Position numbers and translations under genes: made by a program. Below the pieces are notes generated by a model, which ran no database searches, was not told where the DNA came from, and saw nothing but the letters and a program-made list of their open reading frames with translations. Below are positions 8,076-16,445 of a DNA stretch of 39,009 nt, one piece after another. Source of the stretch: Clostridium sp. N3C (GTDB lineage Bacteria > Bacillota > Clostridia > Clostridiales > Clostridiaceae); NCBI RefSeq assembly GCF_900095445.1, contig NZ_FMJL01000035.1, positions 1-39,009 of the forward strand. Direction: 5' to 3'. Every line of letters starts with the position of its first letter. Within the stretch, counting starts at the first letter, position 1.

Positions 8076-9678
8076 TACTTTTATAAACAGTTATAAGGTT
8101 TCCTTTGCAGAAGGAGCAAATCATTTCGTTCACTTTCTTAGAAGAATTCCACTAATAGGAAAGCATATTTCGGAAGGGATATATAGAGAAACTAAGGCAA
8201 AGCTTATTTTAGGTATAGTAAAAGAAGTATTTTCAATACTTTTTGCTATTATTACAAAAGCCTTATATTTAGCAAGCATGGTGTATTTACCAGCATCATT
8301 AATAGCAAAAGATGAAGCTAGTGTTGGCCCTATATTTATACATATACTATTCTTTTTAAATTTTATTATAGGGCCTGTTATACGTGATGTATTAATGGAC
8401 AAGACAGATAAAAAAGGATTTTTAATGATAGTATTAATGAGAGAGGAACCTAGGAACTACTATTTAAGCCAAATAATATTTAGAAATTTTAAAGATTTTA
8501 TTTGCTTCTTACTTCCTATAATTTTAATAGGATTGATGGGCGGAGTGTCACCTTTAAAGGCTATAACACTCTTAGTTGAGCTTATTGCTTTTAGGTTTAT
8601 AGTAGAGGGTATCATACTTTTACTGTGGGAAAAAACTAAAAAAGTTAAAGGTGACTGTGCCACCGGTTCAATTATTATAATAGGGCTACTTTTGGCCTAT
8701 GCTATGCCTGCAGTATTAGGTCCAATAAATTTTCAAACAGTGTTGTTTAATGGTTTATTTATAATAGGAGTTGTTGCCCTTGCCATTGCAGCTTTTGCAT
8801 ATATGTTTAAATATAATCAATACAAAAAACTATCAAGGATCTTTATTAATAAAGAAAATGTTTTTGAAGTAGAAGCTACAATAAAGAATTTGGAATTTGC
8901 AGATGTGCAAATAAATGATAAAAAAATGGATACTGAAGATTTGAAAACTAATCTTTTTGATAAAAAGACTGGCTATGATTATCTAAATGCCTTGTTCTTT
9001 CATAGACATAGAAGAATAATGGTAAAGCCTATGAAAAATAGGTTGTATATAATATCTGCTATATTTTTGATAACTGCAGTAGTTTTAATTTTTGCACCTA
9101 TTAGCAACGCAGATAAGGAAGAGATTTTGGCTATACTTCCTAATAGCACACCAACCTTTGTATTTTGGATGTATGTTATTTCTACCGGTGAAAGAAGTTG
9201 CAAGGCTATGTTTTATAATTGCGATGCAAGTTTGCTAAGATATGCCTTTTACAGGGAACCTAAAGTTATTTTAAGTAATTTTACTTTAAGAATAAAAAAG
9301 GTATTAGTGTTAAATCTTATTCCTGCTGTAGCCATATGTTTAGCATTGACAGGAATGTTTATAATTTGTGGTGGAGCTCATAAGCTCATGAGCATGGTAC
9401 CTTTATTCTTATGTATAATCTGTTTAGCAGCTTTCTTTTCTATACATCACTTATTTATGTACTATGTTATACAACCTTACACTGCAGAGCTAACAATAAA
9501 GAGTCCGGCTTTTAAAATAGTAAGTGGTATAATTTATGTGCTTTGTTGGGCTTGTTTAAACATAGAAACATCTTCTTATTATTTTACCTTAGGAGTTTCA
9601 GCAGTAACTATTATCTATATGATCGTAGCTTTAATTGTTACTTATAAGGTAGCGCCAAAAACCTTTAGATTAAAATAA
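8068..9678 (+). CDS. ABC transporter membrane subunit, unassigned ABC-2-like family
   Basis: 536 residues with about eleven or twelve hydrophobic segments in two blocks (roughly 45-265 and 325-530) separated by a hydrophilic stretch (about 265-320) rich in Lys, Asp and Asn. This is about twice the length of a simple ABC-2 permease and looks like two permease halves in one chain. AAGGAG lies inside the end of the ATPase gene and the ATG at 8068 overlaps that gene by eight bases, so the pair forms one transporter. I do not recognise a named family; weak general resemblance to EcsB-type or bacteriocin-export permeases is only a guess. Confidence 0.75.
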   Translation: MINTFINSYKVSFAEGANHFVHFLRRIPLIGKHISEGIYRETKAKLILGIVKEVFSILFAIITKALYLASMVYLPASLIAKDEASVGPIFIHILFFLNFIIGPVIRDVLMDKTDKKGFLMIVLMREEPRNYYLSQIIFRNFKDFICFLLPIILIGLMGGVSPLKAITLLVELIAFRFIVEGIILLLWEKTKKVKGDCATGSIIIIGLLLAYAMPAVLGPINFQTVLFNGLFIIGVVALAIAAFAYMFKYNQYKKLSRIFINKENVFEVEATIKNLEFADVQINDKKMDTEDLKTNLFDKKTGYDYLNALFFHRHRRIMVKPMKNRLYIISAIFLITAVVLIFAPISNADKEEILAILPNSTPTFVFWMYVISTGERSCKAMFYNCDASLLRYAFYREPKVILSNFTLRIKKVLVLNLIPAVAICLALTGMFIICGGAHKLMSMVPLFLCIICLAAFFSIHHLFMYYVIQPYTAELTIKSPAFKIVSGIIYVLCWACLNIETSSYYFTLGVSAVTIIYMIVALIVTYKVAPKTFRLK

Positions 9679-9690
9679 TGTTTTTAGACC

Positions 9691-9726
9691 AGCTTGCTTT
9701 TTATAAAAAGGCAAGCTTTTTTATTT
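9691..9726 (+). terminator. intrinsic terminator of the ABC operon
   Basis: AGCTTGC (9691-9697) pairs with GCAAGCT (9711-9717), extended inside by T/A pairs, and runs into a T-rich tract. Confidence 0.8.
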
Positions 9727-9804
9727 TTAAAGATCCACCTTCAACTATTAATTAAATTAAAGATTAATGGGAAAAATATGTGAGAATAATTATCAATTAT
9801 ATTA

Positions 9805-9833
9805 TTGAAAATGCAAATGTAATATGTTATATT
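9805..9833 (+). promoter_or_regulatory. sigma-A promoter of the copper operon
   Basis: TTGAAA (9805-9810), a 17-bp spacer and TATATT (9828-9833). The operator palindrome begins four bases downstream and covers the expected transcription start. Confidence 0.75.
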
Positions 9834-9836
9834 GAG

Positions 9837-9862
9837 AACACACCCCACTGGTGGGGTGTGTT
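9837..9862 (+). promoter_or_regulatory. CsoR-type copper operator palindrome
   Basis: A perfect 12-2-12 inverted repeat: AACACACCCCAC, TG, GTGGGGTGTGTT. A G/C-rich core flanked by A/T is typical of CsoR operators. It lies between the -10 box and the csoR start, so bound apo-CsoR would block initiation, and copper binding would release it. Confidence 0.85.
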
Positions 9863-9887
9863 AAATAATAAGATGCAGGTGATGACA

Positions 9888-10154
9888 ATGAATAACGATA
9901 AGAAAAAAGCCTTACAAGCCTTAAAAACTTCTAAAGGACAGATTGAGGGTATTATAAAAATGATTGAAGAGGGTCGTTATTGCGTAGATATTTCAAATCA
10001 AATAATTGCTGCACAGGCACTTTTGAAAAAGGCTAATTTATTAATACTTAGGCAACACTTGACTCACTGTGTAAAGGATGCCTTTTCTCATGGCAATGGA
10101 GAAGAAAAGATAGATGAGATAATGGGAATACTGAGCAAGGTTATGGATAAGTAG
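9888..10154 (+). CDS. csoR: CsoR copper-sensing repressor
   Basis: All-helical metal-sensing repressor (DUF156/CsoR-RcnR family). The frame is open further upstream, but those codons run through the promoter and operator. The ATG at 9888, preceded by AGGTG, gives 88 residues, a normal CsoR length, starting MNNDKKKALQALKTSKGQIEG. The Cu(I) ligands are present at the canonical spacing: Cys32, His57 and Cys61 (x25 and x4, as Cys36/His61/Cys65 in the M. tuberculosis protein). It is followed by a copper P-type ATPase and a copper chaperone and preceded by its own perfect operator, so autoregulation and copper induction of the locus are expected. Confidence 0.93.
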   Translation: MNNDKKKALQALKTSKGQIEGIIKMIEEGRYCVDISNQIIAAQALLKKANLLILRQHLTHCVKDAFSHGNGEEKIDEIMGILSKVMDK

Positions 10155-10216
10155 TAGTTTTTAGCTAATTATAATTACAGGGCCATAAATATGTTAACCC
10201 AAAAGGAGGGGGAGAA

Positions 10217-12670
10217 ATGACAGAAAAAACTTTAAAGATAGAAGGAATGACTTGTGCAGCCTGTGCCAAGGCTGTTGAGAGGGTTTCTAAAAAGCTAGAA
10301 GGAGTTGAGGAAGCTTCTGTAAACCTAGCAACGGAAAAGCTTTTAATAAGGTTTGATGAGACTAAGGTTACAGTAAAAGATATACAGTCAGCTATAGAGA
10401 AGGCTGGATATAAGGCCTTAACTGATAGTAAAACAAAAATACTTAAGATTGAAGGTATGACTTGCGCCGCTTGTTCCAGGGCCGTTGAGAGAGCTGTTTC
10501 CAAGCTAGATGGTGTGGAAAGTGCCAGTGTAAATTTAGCTACGGAGAATCTAAATGTAAGCTATGATTCCTCAAAACTGAGATTATCAGATATTAAAAAA
10601 GCTGTAGATAGGGCAGGCTACAAGGCGGTGGATGATGAGGTATCTGTGGATAGGGATAAACTTAAAAAGGAAGCAGAAATGAAAGGCCTTTGGAAGAGGT
10701 TTGTAATATCTGCTATCTTTACTGTACCGCTACTTATTATTGCTATGGGGCCTATGCTAGGTTTAAAACTACCAAGCATAATCTCTCCTGACAGCAGCGG
10801 GAAAAGCTATGCTATTATACAGCTTTTATTGGTAACGCCGGTACTGGTTGTAGGAAACAAGTTTTTTAGAGTAGGTTTTAAGACCTTAATAAAGAGAAAC
10901 CCTAATATGGATTCTTTGATAGCTATGGGAACCTCAGCGGCTTACTTATATAGCTTTTATTCCCTGTTTATGATATTTGAAGGCCATCACCATTATGTTC
11001 ACAATTTATACTTCGAATCTGCAGGGGTTATTCTTACTCTAATTACTTTAGGAAAATATTTAGAATCTGTTAGTAAGGGTAAAACCTCAGAGGCTATAAA
11101 AAAGCTTATGGGCTTGGCTCCTAAGACTGCTACCATAATGAGAAATGGTAAAGAGGAGTTTATTTCTGTAGATGAGGTTGAAGTTGGTGATATCATTGTT
11201 GTTAAACCTGGAGAGAAGCTACCGGTAGATGGTGAAGTTATAGAAGGCACAACTTCCGTTGATGAATCTATGCTTACAGGGGAAAGTATTCCTGTAGAAA
11301 AGCAAATAGGGGATAAGGTTATCGGTGCAAGCATTAATAAGGCGGGCTTTATTAAGTATAAGGCTACTAAGGTTGGTAAAGACACTGCACTTGCACAAAT
11401 AGTTAAACTGGTGGAAGAGGCGCAAGGGTCTAAGGCACCTATTGCAAAGATGGCAGATATAATATCTGGTTACTTTGTGCCTATAGTAATTGGATTAGCT
11501 CTATTGTCAGGGTTAGCTTGGTATATAGCAGGAAAGGATCTTACCTTTGCTTTAACAATCTTTATTTCTGTATTGGTTATTGCTTGTCCTTGTTCTTTAG
11601 GTTTGGCAACACCTACAGCTATCATGGTTGGTACTGGTAAGGGGGCAGAATATGGGGTGCTTGTAAAAAGCGGTGAGGCTTTGGAAACTGCCCATAAAAT
11701 TCAAACTATAGTTTTTGATAAAACTGGTACTATTACAGAAGGAAGACCAAAGGTTACAGATATAATTACTGGAGAAGGAATAGATGAAAGCTATCTTTTA
11801 CAAATAGCGGCTAGTGCTGAAAAGGGGTCTGAGCATCCTTTAGGAGAGGCTATAGTTAGGGCTACTGAGGAAAAAGGAATGAACCTTTTAAAGGGAGAAG
11901 GTTTTAATGCTATTCCTGGACAGGGGATTAAAGTTAATATAGAAGGTAAAGAGGTGCTTCTTGGAAACAGAAAGCTTATGGAAGAAAGAAATGTATCCTT
12001 AGAAGACTTTGAAGAAATATCAAATAAGTTGGCTGAGGAAGGAAAGACACCTATGTATGCTGCTATAGATAATAAGCTTCAAGGCATAGTTGCGGTGGCA
12101 GATACAGTAAAGTCCAGTAGTAAAAAGGCTATTGAGAAACTTCACAAAATGGGTATTGAGGTAGCTATGATTACTGGAGATAACAAAAGAACTGCAGAGG
12201 CAATAGCTAAACAGGTAGGAATAGATGTAGTACTAGCAGAAGTGCTGCCTCAAGATAAGGCTAATGAGGTTAAAAAGCTTCAAAGTAATGGAATAAAGGT
12301 TGCTATGGTAGGAGATGGTATTAATGATGCTCCGGCCTTAGCTCAGGCAGATGTAGGCATAGCGATAGGTTCTGGTACCGATGTAGCTATGGAATCTGCG
12401 GATATAGTTCTTATGAGAAGCGATCTTATGGACGTAGCAACAGCTATTCAATTGAGCAAGAAAACTATAACTAATATAAAGGAAAATCTGTTCTGGGCCT
12501 TTGGATACAATATCCTTGGTATTCCTATAGCTATGGGAGTATGGTATGCCTTTGGTGGAAGGTTATTAAATCCAATGATAGCTGGTGCAGCTATGAGTAT
12601 TAGCTCAGTATCTGTAGTATTAAATGCTTTAAGATTAAAAAGATTTAAGCCTGTGAACAGGGAGGACTAA
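10217..12670 (+). CDS. copA: copper-exporting P1B-type ATPase CopA
   Basis: Integral membrane pump of 817 residues that exports Cu(I) using ATP. Two N-terminal heavy-metal domains carry GMTCAAC (Cys13/Cys16 and about Cys85/Cys88). Eight helices are expected; the sixth has the CPC motif in VIACPCSLG (about 456-458), which defines Cu(I)/Ag(I) specificity. The phosphorylation loop DKTGT (Asp near 501), the SEHPLG motif, MITGDN and GDGINDAP are all intact. AAAGGAGGGGG precedes the ATG. It lies 62 bases after csoR with no terminator between, so it is read from the CsoR-controlled promoter; CopZ, downstream, should hand copper to its N-terminal domains. Confidence 0.97.
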   Translation: MTEKTLKIEGMTCAACAKAVERVSKKLEGVEEASVNLATEKLLIRFDETKVTVKDIQSAIEKAGYKALTDSKTKILKIEGMTCAACSRAVERAVSKLDGVESASVNLATENLNVSYDSSKLRLSDIKKAVDRAGYKAVDDEVSVDRDKLKKEAEMKGLWKRFVISAIFTVPLLIIAMGPMLGLKLPSIISPDSSGKSYAIIQLLLVTPVLVVGNKFFRVGFKTLIKRNPNMDSLIAMGTSAAYLYSFYSLFMIFEGHHHYVHNLYFESAGVILTLITLGKYLESVSKGKTSEAIKKLMGLAPKTATIMRNGKEEFISVDEVEVGDIIVVKPGEKLPVDGEVIEGTTSVDESMLTGESIPVEKQIGDKVIGASINKAGFIKYKATKVGKDTALAQIVKLVEEAQGSKAPIAKMADIISGYFVPIVIGLALLSGLAWYIAGKDLTFALTIFISVLVIACPCSLGLATPTAIMVGTGKGAEYGVLVKSGEALETAHKIQTIVFDKTGTITEGRPKVTDIITGEGIDESYLLQIAASAEKGSEHPLGEAIVRATEEKGMNLLKGEGFNAIPGQGIKVNIEGKEVLLGNRKLMEERNVSLEDFEEISNKLAEEGKTPMYAAIDNKLQGIVAVADTVKSSSKKAIEKLHKMGIEVAMITGDNKRTAEAIAKQVGIDVVLAEVLPQDKANEVKKLQSNGIKVAMVGDGINDAPALAQADVGIAIGSGTDVAMESADIVLMRSDLMDVATAIQLSKKTITNIKENLFWAFGYNILGIPIAMGVWYAFGGRLLNPMIAGAAMSISSVSVVLNALRLKRFKPVNRED

Positions 12671-12740
12671 AAGTTTTTAATAAATAGTATTTTCCTGTTT
12701 AATATATATAGAACATATATTTAGAAAGGAGATTTTTAAT

Positions 12741-12947
12741 ATGGCAAAGAAAATTATAATTGAAGGAATGAGCTGTGGGCATTGCGTTAAGCATGTAACT
12801 GCTGCTTTAGAAGAATTAGGTTTATCAAAGGTTAATGTAGACTTAGATTCAAAAATTGCATTAATAGAAGGAGATGCATCTGACCAAGCTATAAAGGCTG
12901 CTATAGAAGATGCAGGCTATGAAGTTGTTGAAATAAAGAATGTTTAG
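12741..12947 (+). CDS. copZ: copper chaperone CopZ
   Basis: Small soluble ferredoxin-fold heavy-metal-binding protein of 68 residues. The Cu(I) site is GMSCGHC (Cys12, Cys15), near the N terminus as in Bacillus and Enterococcus CopZ. AAAGGAG precedes the ATG. It follows copA by 70 bases without a terminator, so it is probably the third gene of the csoR operon, delivering cytosolic copper to CopA and CsoR. Confidence 0.93.
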   Translation: MAKKIIIEGMSCGHCVKHVTAALEELGLSKVNVDLDSKIALIEGDASDQAIKAAIEDAGYEVVEIKNV

Positions 12948-12985
12948 AGCAGCTTGTTAGTCTAAGAATTCTTTAATTATTCTAT

Positions 12986-13022
12986 CGAATTACTTAATAT
13001 TTAAGTAATTCGCTATTTTTTT
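12986..13022 (+). terminator. intrinsic terminator of the copper operon
   Basis: A perfect 12-bp stem, CGAATTACTTAA and TTAAGTAATTCG, closes on a TAT loop and is followed by CTATTTTTTT. Confidence 0.9.
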
Positions 13023-13124
13023 ATGATAAGGATTTATAAAAAATAAAAATTAAAAAGTTTTTGTCGATTTTAAAATAAAATTAAATCTGTTTTAAAAATA
13101 TACATAAAAACGACTATATCCGCC

Positions 13125-13164
13125 TTGTTTTTACAAATATAAAATGATATAATTTTGCTATAAT
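13125..13164 (+). promoter_or_regulatory. promoter region of the chemotaxis operon
   Basis: TTGTTT (13125-13130), a 17-bp spacer and an extended -10 TGATATAAT (13145-13153). A second extended -10, TGCTATAAT, lies at 13156-13164. Both read as vegetative sigma-A sites; no sigma-D (flagellar) consensus was recognised. The transcript would carry a leader of about 250 bases that holds the riboswitch. Confidence 0.6.
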
Positions 13165-13249
13165 AAGAGTTTAATGGGGCTTTATTATATAATATAACAG
13201 CAGTGTGTTGAGATGAAATTTGTAGAAATATTAAATTAAGCAAACGTTT

Positions 13250-13340
13250 GAAGGTTAAAAGCAAATCCATTGAAAGATGGAGACGCAAAGCTATCAGTCT
13301 AAAGCAATGATTATTGCCATGATTGTCAGGTTGCCAAAAT
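13250..13340 (+). ncRNA. GEMM-I riboswitch aptamer (cyclic-di-GMP-I class)
   Basis: The hallmark blocks of GEMM-I occur in order: GCAAAtCC (13261-13268), a P2 hairpin capped by a GAAA tetraloop (CCATT-GAAA-GATGG), the invariant GACGCAAAGC (13282-13291), CTAA, a variable P3 arm containing GCAAT/ATTGC, and the closing AGGTTGCC (13328-13335). The GACGCAAAGC block supplies the adenine that stacks between the ligand guanines. It sits in the untranslated leader of the chemotaxis operon, directly before an intrinsic terminator. The base before GCAAA is A where the Vibrio Vc2 aptamer has G20, so ligand choice between c-di-GMP and cGAMP should be checked. Class assignment is firm by eye; exact P1 limits are not. 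Confidence 0.9.
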
Positions 13341-13355
13341 AAATGGTAACTTATC

Positions 13356-13387
13356 ATGGTAGACAATACCAGTTGTCTACCATTTTT
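13356..13387 (+). terminator. riboswitch expression-platform terminator
   Basis: ATGGTAGACAA (13356-13366) pairs perfectly with TTGTCTACCAT (13373-13383) around the loop TACCAG, followed by TTTTT. The upstream segment TGCCATGAT (13315-13323), part of the aptamer P3 arm, can instead pair with ATCATGGTA (13353-13361) and break this terminator. Aptamer and antiterminator therefore compete, predicting that ligand causes termination (OFF switch). Confidence 0.85.
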
Positions 13388-13417
13388 CTATAGTGAAGTA
13401 ACAAAGGAGATGATGAA

Positions 13418-13780
13418 ATGAAAAAGATACTGATTGTTGATGACGCTGCTTTTATGAGAATGTCCTTAAAGGCTATACTTGAAGATAATGGATTTGAGGT
13501 AGTTGGTGAAGCTCCAAATGGTAAAGTTGGTGTAGAAAAATTTGTAGAACTTAAGCCAGATCTTGTTACTATGGATATTACCATGCCGGAATTAGATGGT
13601 ATTGGCGCTTTAAAGGTAATAAAAAAAATTGATCCTAATGCGAAAGTAGTTATGGTTTCAGCTATGGGCCAGGAAAAGTTTGTGAGAGAGTCTATAATGA
13701 ATGGAGCTAAATCATTTATAGTAAAACCTTTTAAAGATGATCATGTAGTAAAAACTTTATCACAGGTCTTGGGAATTTAA
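13418..13780 (+). CDS. cheY: chemotaxis response regulator CheY
   Basis: Single receiver domain of 120 residues. The acidic pocket is Asp8/Asp9, the phosphorylation site is Asp53 (TMDITMPELDG), with Ser81 and Lys103 completing the active site. When phosphorylated by CheA it would bind the flagellar switch or another motility output. AAAGGAG precedes the ATG. It is the first gene of the chemotaxis operon, immediately downstream of the riboswitch terminator, so all six products depend on read-through there. Confidence 0.93.
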   Translation: MKKILIVDDAAFMRMSLKAILEDNGFEVVGEAPNGKVGVEKFVELKPDLVTMDITMPELDGIGALKVIKKIDPNAKVVMVSAMGQEKFVRESIMNGAKSFIVKPFKDDHVVKTLSQVLGI

Positions 13781-13807
13781 GCAGCCTCTTAGAAAGGATG
13801 AATTCAA

Positions 13808-15871
13808 TTGTCAAATAGTTTTAATCAGGAAGCCTTGCTGGATATGTATCTATTTGAAACCAATCAACTTATTGAACAATTAGAGCAAGTGATAATAGAT
13901 AATGAAACGGCAGGAGGCTTCTCAGAAGAAGGCGTTAATGAAGTCTTTAGAATTATGCATACAATTAAAGGCTCTTCTGCAATGATGATGTATGAAAATA
14001 TAACAACGGTAGCCCATTCTATTGAAGATTTATTTTTCTTTCTTCGTGAGAATAGCCCGGTGGAGCTTAATTATGAAAAGCTTTCGGATATTGCGCTAGA
14101 GGGATTGGATTTTATAAAAAGTGAGGTGGATAAGATCACTAATAAGAAAGATGCCGATGGTGATCCATCTATCCTTGTTGATGATATAAAAAAGTTTCTT
14201 TTTACCTTAAAGGAAAATAATGACCATATAAGCAAAGATTCAGTGGAAAATAATATAAATCAAACTGTTAATGAAAAGATGGACGATAAAGTTTCTGAAA
14301 GTTCTGAAGTTTTATCTTTAAATAATTATAAGGCAACGGTTATTTTTGAAGAAGGCTGTGAAATGGAGGATGTCCGTGCATATAGCTTAATAAATAATCT
14401 TAAAGATATAGCGGAGGAAGTTCAGCATATTCCAGAGGACATTTTTGGAGATGAAAATTCTACAGACCTTATTCGGAAAAATGGCATCAGTATATCTTTT
14501 AAAAGCAATAAAAGCTATGAAGAACTCCATAAGTTCTTTGTCCAGACTCCTTTAATGAAAGATTTTGAACTTACTCAAGGAGAAAGTAAGGAAGAAGTAT
14601 TGGAAGAGAAGAAAGCTGGAGCAAATACTGTTAGAGAAGAAAAAATGGACAGCCCTAAAAAGAAGGAAGTAGCAGATAAAAATTATGTAAAGTCTTCTAG
14701 CAGTCAGCAGAGTATTATTAGTGTAAATGTAAACAAGCTAGATAAACTTATGGATATGGTTGGAGAGTTAGTTATCTCTCAGGCCATGGTAGTTGAGAAT
14801 CCAGATTTAAAGGGATTGTCTCTTGAAAACTTTTACAAAGCTGCCCAACAGCTACAGAAGATTACTAATGGACTTCAGGATATCGTTATGTCTATAAGAA
14901 TGGTGCCATTGGAGACAACTTTCCAAAAGATGTATAGAATTGTTCGTGACATGTCTAAGAAACTGTCAAAGGAAGTTAAGTTAAATATTATAGGAGCAGA
15001 GACAGAGGTGGATAAAAATATTATTGAACATATCTCTGATCCTATTATGCATCTTGTAAGAAATGCTATTGATCACGGTTTGGAAACCCCAGAGGAGAGA
15101 GAGGCAAAAGGAAAGCCTAAGATAGGAACTGTTACTTTAGAAGCTAAAAATGAAGGTGGAGATGTATTAATAATAATCAGAGATGATGGAAAAGGATTAA
15201 GAAGAGAGCAGATACTAGAAAGAGCTAGAAAAAATGGATTAGTAAATAGGGATGAAAGTGAAATCTCCGATAAGGAAGTTTTCTCTTATATATTCTTGCC
15301 AGGATTTTCCACTAAAGATAAAGTAACAGAGTTTTCTGGTCGTGGCGTTGGAATGGATGTTGTAGCTAAAAATATTGGTACAGTAGGAGGAACTATTTCC
15401 GTTGATAGTGTACCAGATAAGGGCACTGCAATAACATTAAAGATACCTCTTACTCTTGCAATTATGGATGGTATGACCATAAAAGTAGGAAAATCAACTT
15501 ATACTTTACCAATTATAAGCATTCAAGAATCTTTTAGAGCTAAGGAAGAAGATATAATCACAGATCCAGATGGTAATGAAATGATTATGATTAGAGGGGA
15601 ATGCTATCCTATTTTAAGATTACATCAGTTATATAAAGTTAAAACTGAAGTAACAAATATTCCAGAGGGAATTATGATTATGGTTAATCATGAGGAGAAA
15701 AGTATTTGCATATTTGCAGATGAGCTTATTGGTGAGCAGCAAGTAGTTGTAAAGAGCCTACCAGAATACATTAGAAGATTTAATAAGGTAAAAGGAATAT
15801 CAGGTTGTACATTGCTGGGAGATGGAAGCATTAGTTTGATCCTAGATGTAGCAGAACTTATGAATCATTAA
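13808..15871 (+). CDS. cheA: chemotaxis sensor histidine kinase CheA
   Basis: 687 residues, a standard CheA. Hpt domain with phospho-acceptor His51 (IMHTIKGSS); a CheY/CheB-binding P2-type region around 175-260; a linker; the dimerisation domain (SVNKLDKLMDMVGELVI region, about 300-370); the ATPase domain with VRNAIDHGLE (N box, about 417), DDGKG and GRGVGMDV (about 512); and a C-terminal CheW-like domain. The start codon is TTG at 13808, 10 bases after AAAGG; the nearby ATG at 13798 is in another frame and stops after six codons. It phosphorylates CheY and CheB in response to receptor signals relayed through CheW. Confidence 0.95.
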   Translation: MSNSFNQEALLDMYLFETNQLIEQLEQVIIDNETAGGFSEEGVNEVFRIMHTIKGSSAMMMYENITTVAHSIEDLFFFLRENSPVELNYEKLSDIALEGLDFIKSEVDKITNKKDADGDPSILVDDIKKFLFTLKENNDHISKDSVENNINQTVNEKMDDKVSESSEVLSLNNYKATVIFEEGCEMEDVRAYSLINNLKDIAEEVQHIPEDIFGDENSTDLIRKNGISISFKSNKSYEELHKFFVQTPLMKDFELTQGESKEEVLEEKKAGANTVREEKMDSPKKKEVADKNYVKSSSSQQSIISVNVNKLDKLMDMVGELVISQAMVVENPDLKGLSLENFYKAAQQLQKITNGLQDIVMSIRMVPLETTFQKMYRIVRDMSKKLSKEVKLNIIGAETEVDKNIIEHISDPIMHLVRNAIDHGLETPEEREAKGKPKIGTVTLEAKNEGGDVLIIIRDDGKGLRREQILERARKNGLVNRDESEISDKEVFSYIFLPGFSTKDKVTEFSGRGVGMDVVAKNIGTVGGTISVDSVPDKGTAITLKIPLTLAIMDGMTIKVGKSTYTLPIISIQESFRAKEEDIITDPDGNEMIMIRGECYPILRLHQLYKVKTEVTNIPEGIMIMVNHEEKSICIFADELIGEQQVVVKSLPEYIRRFNKVKGISGCTLLGDGSISLILDVAELMNH

Positions 15872-15889
15872 TAGAAGGGAGACGTAAAG

Positions 15890-16384
15890 ATGGCTAATAT
15901 AGTAGAGGATAACATAGAGATGGAAGAGGATACTCAGAAAGGTAGATATTTGACATTTTCATTAGGAAAGGAAAGTTATGGAATAGAGATTAAGTATGTT
16001 ACAGAAATTATTGGTATTCAAACAATAACAGAAGTTCCGGAACTACCTGAGTATGTAAAAGGAATAATTAATTTAAGAGGAAAGATAATTCCAGTAATAG
16101 ATATGAGACTTAGGTTTAAGAAGGAACCTATAGACTACAATGATAGAACCTGCGTTATTGTTGTTGATATTAATGAAATTTCTGTAGGACTTATAGTTGA
16201 TAGCGTGTCAGAAGTTCTTACCATTGGAGATGAGAATATTACTGACCCGCCACAGTTGAATAAAGGTTCTAGTAACAGATATATAAAAAATATTGGCAAA
16301 GTTGGAGAAAGTGTGAAACTTCTCCTTGATTGTGAGAAGCTTTTATCGGAAGAGGAAATTGAGGATTTAACTGAAGCGTTGTAA
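15890..16384 (+). CDS. cheW: chemotaxis coupling protein CheW
   Basis: 164-residue CheW domain protein that links receptors to CheA. The fold-defining core is seen: YLTFSLGKESYGIEIKYVTEI near the N terminus, then LPEYVKGIINLRGKIIPVIDMR, and VGLIVDSVSEVL. GAAGGGAG precedes the ATG, 18 bases after cheA. A short acidic N-terminal extension (about 18 residues) precedes the domain. Encoded between the kinase and a receptor gene, it forms part of the same transcript. Confidence 0.94.
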   Translation: MANIVEDNIEMEEDTQKGRYLTFSLGKESYGIEIKYVTEIIGIQTITEVPELPEYVKGIINLRGKIIPVIDMRLRFKKEPIDYNDRTCVIVVDINEISVGLIVDSVSEVLTIGDENITDPPQLNKGSSNRYIKNIGKVGESVKLLLDCEKLLSEEEIEDLTEAL

Positions 16385-16445
16385 AAAATATTAATCGGGA
16401 AAAAGTTCTATAAATAATTACTATAGAAGAGGAATGGTGATCACT

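Noticed and set aside
9780..9887. Upstream extension of csoR
   Set aside because: The extra 36 codons translate the promoter and operator; CsoR homologues begin near the ATG at 9888, which has its own AGGTG site.
13070..13366. 98-codon minus-strand frame over the riboswitch
   Set aside because: It is antisense to the promoter, aptamer and terminator, with no ribosome site and no family resemblance.
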